The notes under the pieces: model-generated
Seen by the model: the letters and a program-made list of their open reading frames with translations, nothing else
Told to the model about the DNA's origin: nothing
The model's database searches: none
Translations under genes and position numbers: made by a program
Assembly: GCF_947500405.1 (NCBI RefSeq)
Contig: NZ_CANMRY010000002.1
Location: 310,001 to 374,000, forward strand
Length of the DNA: 64,000 nt
Direction: 5' to 3'
DNA from: an uncultured Maribacter sp.
Lineage (GTDB): Bacteria; Bacteroidota; Bacteroidia; Flavobacteriales; Flavobacteriaceae
Shown: in pieces, positions 61,935-64,000 of the stretch
How the letters are laid out: each line of letters opens with the position of its first letter
How positions within the stretch are numbered: position 1 is the first letter of the stretch

Positions 61935-62870
61935 TTATGATAGGAATAAAGTAGAACAAAAAACTAATAAAGGAACTAAAATACTTAGTATTAATACTAC
62001 TTCTTTAAACTTAGGTTTTTCTATAGATTCTAAATAGTTTGTGAAAAAAATAGCAGAAGAGAAAAAAGTAAAAATAATAGGGTTTCCATCACCAAAAGAT
62101 AACAATACAATTACTAACCCTATAAGAAAAACATACGAAATTAATCGCATAGTAGTTACTTTACCAACGCCCGAGGCGCCCATTTTAAGAAAAGCTAATA
62201 CACTAATAATAATATTTAATAAAATGTAAATACTATATTTAGTATTAGTTCCCCAATTTAAAAAGTAGTCTTTTTTAAAATGAAAGTTAAAGGTATACCG
62301 CTCTAAAAAAAAAGAGGCGGAATTTGCTAAAATTAAAATGCTATATGTTATAGAAATAAAAGCAACTATTCCTACAAATGGCACTAACCAATTTCTTATA
62401 TTTTTTGGCTCGTAAATATAAATAGCAGCAAAAACAAGTATTAAAAATAACAAAGACCAATTGTAAAATAATGAAGCTATTAAAATCCATAAAGTGGCGT
62501 CAAAAATTTTTAACTTAATACTTTTTAAAGATTTTATACTTAATATTCTTCTAATTGCTAGCAACAAGAAAAAAGCACTTACTATAGCCTTACTATCTAG
62601 TAAGGTTTCTGGAAAAACAAGACATAATGCTGCAAAAAATAAGATTGCAAAAGAATTTGCCCCAGTAATTTTATTACGCTGAATAATAAAATTAGAAACA
62701 AAAACACTACTCATTAAAATTGCTACAATTGCTGCTTTTATAAGTATTTGCTCTGTTTTTAATCCTGTGTTAGAAAGATAAAATTGTACTAACCAATAGA
62801 GCAAAAAAAGAAAAGTTGCAACAATAATGTAATTAATTGGCTTTGTTTTGCCAAAAATGCTTGAAATCAT
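61935..62870 (-). CDS. DUF6427 family membrane protein
   Basis: A 311-residue protein with about nine to ten TM helices, starting MISSIFGKTKPINYIIVATF and including ALCLVFPETLLDSKAIVSAF and FDATLWILIASLFYNWSLLF. I recognise it as the flavobacterial DUF6427 family; no function is known. It precedes DUF4254 and GT9 in one direction and is divergent from the small membrane gene at 62911. Confidence 0.82.
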   Translation of the reverse strand: MISSIFGKTKPINYIIVATFLFLLYWLVQFYLSNTGLKTEQILIKAAIVAILMSSVFVSNFIIQRNKITGANSFAILFFAALCLVFPETLLDSKAIVSAFFLLLAIRRILSIKSLKSIKLKIFDATLWILIASLFYNWSLLFLILVFAAIYIYEPKNIRNWLVPFVGIVAFISITYSILILANSASFFLERYTFNFHFKKDYFLNWGTNTKYSIYILLNIIISVLAFLKMGASGVGKVTTMRLISYVFLIGLVIVLLSFGDGNPIIFTFFSSAIFFTNYLESIEKPKFKEVVLILSILVPLLVFCSTLFLS

Positions 62871-62910
62871 CCTTGATTTTTATATTTTTGCACCGTAAAT
62901 ATACTATAAG

Positions 62911-63132
62911 ATGAAAGCATTTTTTGAAAACATACAAGATTTATTTGTAAATGTACTTTTCGCTCCTTTAGACACATTGCGTTTTATGGAGAGTTGGTGG
63001 GCCGCAAATACCATTAATTGGATTTTTATGATAATAGGATCAATAGCTATGGTTTATTGGATGCTAGAATTAAAAAAATATAACGATAAAGGAGAAGAAG
63101 ATAAGAGTAGCACAAGCCACTCTTACTTATAA
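62911..63132 (+). CDS. Small conserved membrane protein (DUF6341-like)
   Basis: A 73-residue protein with one clear TM helix (TINWIFMIIGSIAMVYWMLE) and an amphipathic N-terminus (MKAFFENIQDLFVNVLFAPL, DTLRFMESWW), with a charged Ser-rich tail. Homologues are sometimes labelled uracil phosphoribosyltransferase; nothing in this short protein supports that. Family naming is from memory. Its last six bases overlap the purD 3' end. Confidence 0.75.
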   Translation: MKAFFENIQDLFVNVLFAPLDTLRFMESWWAANTINWIFMIIGSIAMVYWMLELKKYNDKGEEDKSSTSHSYL

Positions 63133-64000
63133 ATCAAATCCTAAGTCCTTGCGATAATTCATCTTATCAAAATGTAGTTTTTCTATATTTTGATAAGATT
63201 TTTTTAGTGCCTCTTTGAAATCTTTACCATAAGAGGTAATTGCCATTACACGCCCCCCATTAGTTACAACTTTACCGTTTTCTATTGTTGTTCCTGCATG
63301 AAATACCAAGGAGTCTTCTATAGTATTATATCCTGTGATTTCTTTTCCTTTTTCATATGCCTCTGGATATCCACCAGAAACAGTCATAACTGTAGTTGCT
63401 GTACGGTCATCTAATTCCAAATTAATAGCATCTAAAGTTTGGTTCCCAACTGCTTGAAATACGGCAACTAAATCATTTTTAATTCTTGGAATAACAACCT
63501 CTGTTTCGGGATCTCCCATACGAACATTATATTCTATTACAAGAGGGTTATTATTCACGTTTATTAAGCCTATAAAAATAAATCCTTTATATGGCAAATT
63601 ATCCTTTTTAAGCCCTTCTACGGTAGGAATAACAACTTGCTTATGGATTTTATCCATAAACTCTTCATCTGCAAAAGGAACAGGTGAAATAGCTCCCATA
63701 CCTCCGGTATTTAATCCAGTGTCTCCTTCTCCTATACGTTTATAGTCTTTAGCCGTTGGTAAAACCTTATAACCGTCACCATCTGTAAGAACAAAAACAG
63801 AAAGTTCTATGCCATCTAAAAACTCTTCAATAACTACAGTAGCACTAGCATTACCAAATTTAGAATCTACCAGCATTGCTTTTAGCTCATCTTTTGCTTC
63901 TTGTAAATTTTTAAGAATTAAAACTCCTTTACCTGCTGCTAAACCATCTGCCTTTAATACATATGGTGCATTTAAGCTTTCTAAAAAAGTGTACCCTTCT
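63127..64000 (-). CDS. purD: Phosphoribosylamine-glycine ligase (partial, start outside window)
   Basis: GARS enzyme of purine synthesis, joining glycine and phosphoribosylamine with ATP. The visible 290 residues begin in the ATP-grasp domain (the stretch before Met at 63876 reads APYVLKADGLAAGKGVLILK, which is the PurD ATP-binding loop). They continue with VVIEEFLDGIELSVFVLTDG, YKRIGEGDTGLNTGGMGAIS, EYNVRMGDPETEVVIPRI and the C-terminal GYPEAYEKGKEI domain. The gene continues beyond base 64000, so the N-terminal domain is missing only because of the window edge. Confidence 0.95.
   Translation of the reverse strand, partial: EGYTFLESLNAPYVLKADGLAAGKGVLILKNLQEAKDELKAMLVDSKFGNASATVVIEEFLDGIELSVFVLTDGDGYKVLPTAKDYKRIGEGDTGLNTGGMGAISPVPFADEEFMDKIHKQVVIPTVEGLKKDNLPYKGFIFIGLINVNNNPLVIEYNVRMGDPETEVVIPRIKNDLVAVFQAVGNQTLDAINLELDDRTATTVMTVSGGYPEAYEKGKEITGYNTIEDSLVFHAGTTIENGKVVTNGGRVMAITSYGKDFKEALKKSYQNIEKLHFDKMNYRKDLGFDL

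Overview
The window is chromosomal DNA of a member of the Bacteroidota, almost certainly a marine-type Flavobacteriaceae. It is strongly AT-rich. It carries gliding and type IX secretion genes (gldH, sprE), a SusC/SusD outer-membrane pair, an F-type ATPase operon without the beta and epsilon genes, a zeaxanthin-type carotenoid cluster, and several families typical of flavobacteria (DUF4292, DUF4254, DUF6427, HU-CCDC81/SPOR). Several promoters fit the Bacteroidota -7 consensus TAnnTTTG. No rRNA, tRNA, CRISPR array or intact transposase was found. The genus cannot be told from the sequence alone.

Layout. 1-3325: succinate dehydrogenase sdhCAB (sdhC cut by the left edge) and a terminator. 3335-7841: a MerR/cobalamin-type regulator followed by crtI, crtB, crtZ and a fused lycopene cyclase, enough to go from GGPP to zeaxanthin. 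7833-9425: a small accessory scar with two decayed gene ends, a phage-type XRE/S24 repressor, a divergent small HTH gene and a multi-site operator between them. 9440-11442: a 35-residue ORF and the 3-oxoacid CoA-transferase genes. 11578-16691: pbp1A, gldH, ricT, trhO. 17056-20763: recA, then a lipoprotein, an ECF sigma factor and a protein predicted to join an inner-membrane anti-sigma segment to an outer-membrane barrel. 20775-34311: mixed housekeeping and envelope genes (SRPBCC, YciI, Crp-like regulator, plsC, trpS, FKBP, dprA, HU/SPOR, thioesterase, hydrolase-OsmC fusion, EnvC-like, DUF4292, TPR, sugar nucleotidyltransferase). 34443-45186: dut, a flippase, atpGAHFEB, two small membrane genes, bactofilin and sprE. 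45372-49691: DUF2059, a PadR operon with a decayed third paralogue, a PaaE-like reductase and a patatin.

50024-60145 is the most unusual block. It holds a TIGR04282-type glycosyltransferase, SusC, SusD, a sodium:solute symporter, a phosphoesterase-fold protein with lost metal ligands, an AhpD-like peroxidase and the radical SAM enzyme ArsS of arsenosugar synthesis, followed by a TetR regulator. The arrangement suggests uptake of an external substrate coupled to an ArsS-type modification pathway. 60217-64000: a GT9 glycosyltransferase, DUF4254, DUF6427, a small membrane protein and purD (cut by the right edge).

A 102-base hairpin-rich repeat occurs twice (24947 and 60152), with a 26-base fragment at 18086. 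A second palindromic element spans the predicted start of the symporter gene. All functional calls come from reading the sequence; no database search was run.
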